Positions 6,149 to 6,153 of a stretch of 6,153 nucleotides of DNA are shown one piece after another (position 1 is the stretch's first letter; every line of letters begins with the position of its first letter). The DNA comes from Chloroflexota bacterium (GTDB taxonomy: Bacteria; Chloroflexota; UBA11872; VXNJ01). A program made the translations under genes and the position numbers. Under the pieces are notes generated by a model, which was given only the letters and a program-made list of their open reading frames with translations, made no database searches and was not told the DNA's origin. Location of the stretch: positions 1 through 6,153 of the forward strand of contig JAPOVO010000133.1 in the NCBI GenBank assembly GCA_026708165.1, read 5' to 3'.

Positions 6149-6153
6149 AGCTG

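Overview
This is a roughly 60 % GC bacterial window with five protein genes, one tRNA gene and several short inverted repeats. The best guess for its origin is Chloroflexota (Thermomicrobia or Dehalococcoidia/SAR202-like). That guess rests on the style of the genes: a secreted glycosidase lipoprotein with a Pro/Thr/Ala/Glu linker, a single-span prohibitin-like protein, and a CHK/APH-type phosphotransferase. There is no phylogenetic marker for it. No mobile element, CRISPR array, phage gene or toxin-antitoxin pair is visible.

Left half (1-3356) lies on the minus strand. In transcription order it holds a Tat-type lipoprotein with a clan GH-A glycoside hydrolase domain, a Gfo/Idh/MocA-fold protein 62 nt downstream, and an alpha/beta hydrolase 5 nt after that. 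The alpha/beta hydrolase runs off the left edge of the window. The close spacing suggests one operon acting on a carbohydrate or glycoside: release outside the membrane, then processing in the cytoplasm. The pathway is an inference.

Centre (3357-3640) is a divergent intergenic region of 284 nt with two inverted repeats. To its right, on the plus strand, lies a membrane-anchored SPFH/prohibitin-family protein (3641-4510).

Right half (4511-6153) is plus strand. A 12-bp hairpin lies between the SPFH gene and a complete tRNA-Val(UAC) with encoded CCA (4653-4728). After it comes a small hairpin, a leader with further fold-back potential, and a GTG-started APH/CHK-like phosphotransferase (4918-6099). 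The last 50 nt hold an inverted repeat and a strong Shine-Dalgarno-like sequence, so another gene may start just outside the window.

Two observations deserve a second look. First, the glycosidase lipoprotein has a complete Tat lipoprotein signal only if translation starts at an ATT codon preceded by a good ribosome binding site. Second, the Gfo/Idh/MocA protein lacks the usual Lys, Asp and His of the active site, although its fold and nucleotide-binding motif look intact. I found no clear evidence of a wholly new system.
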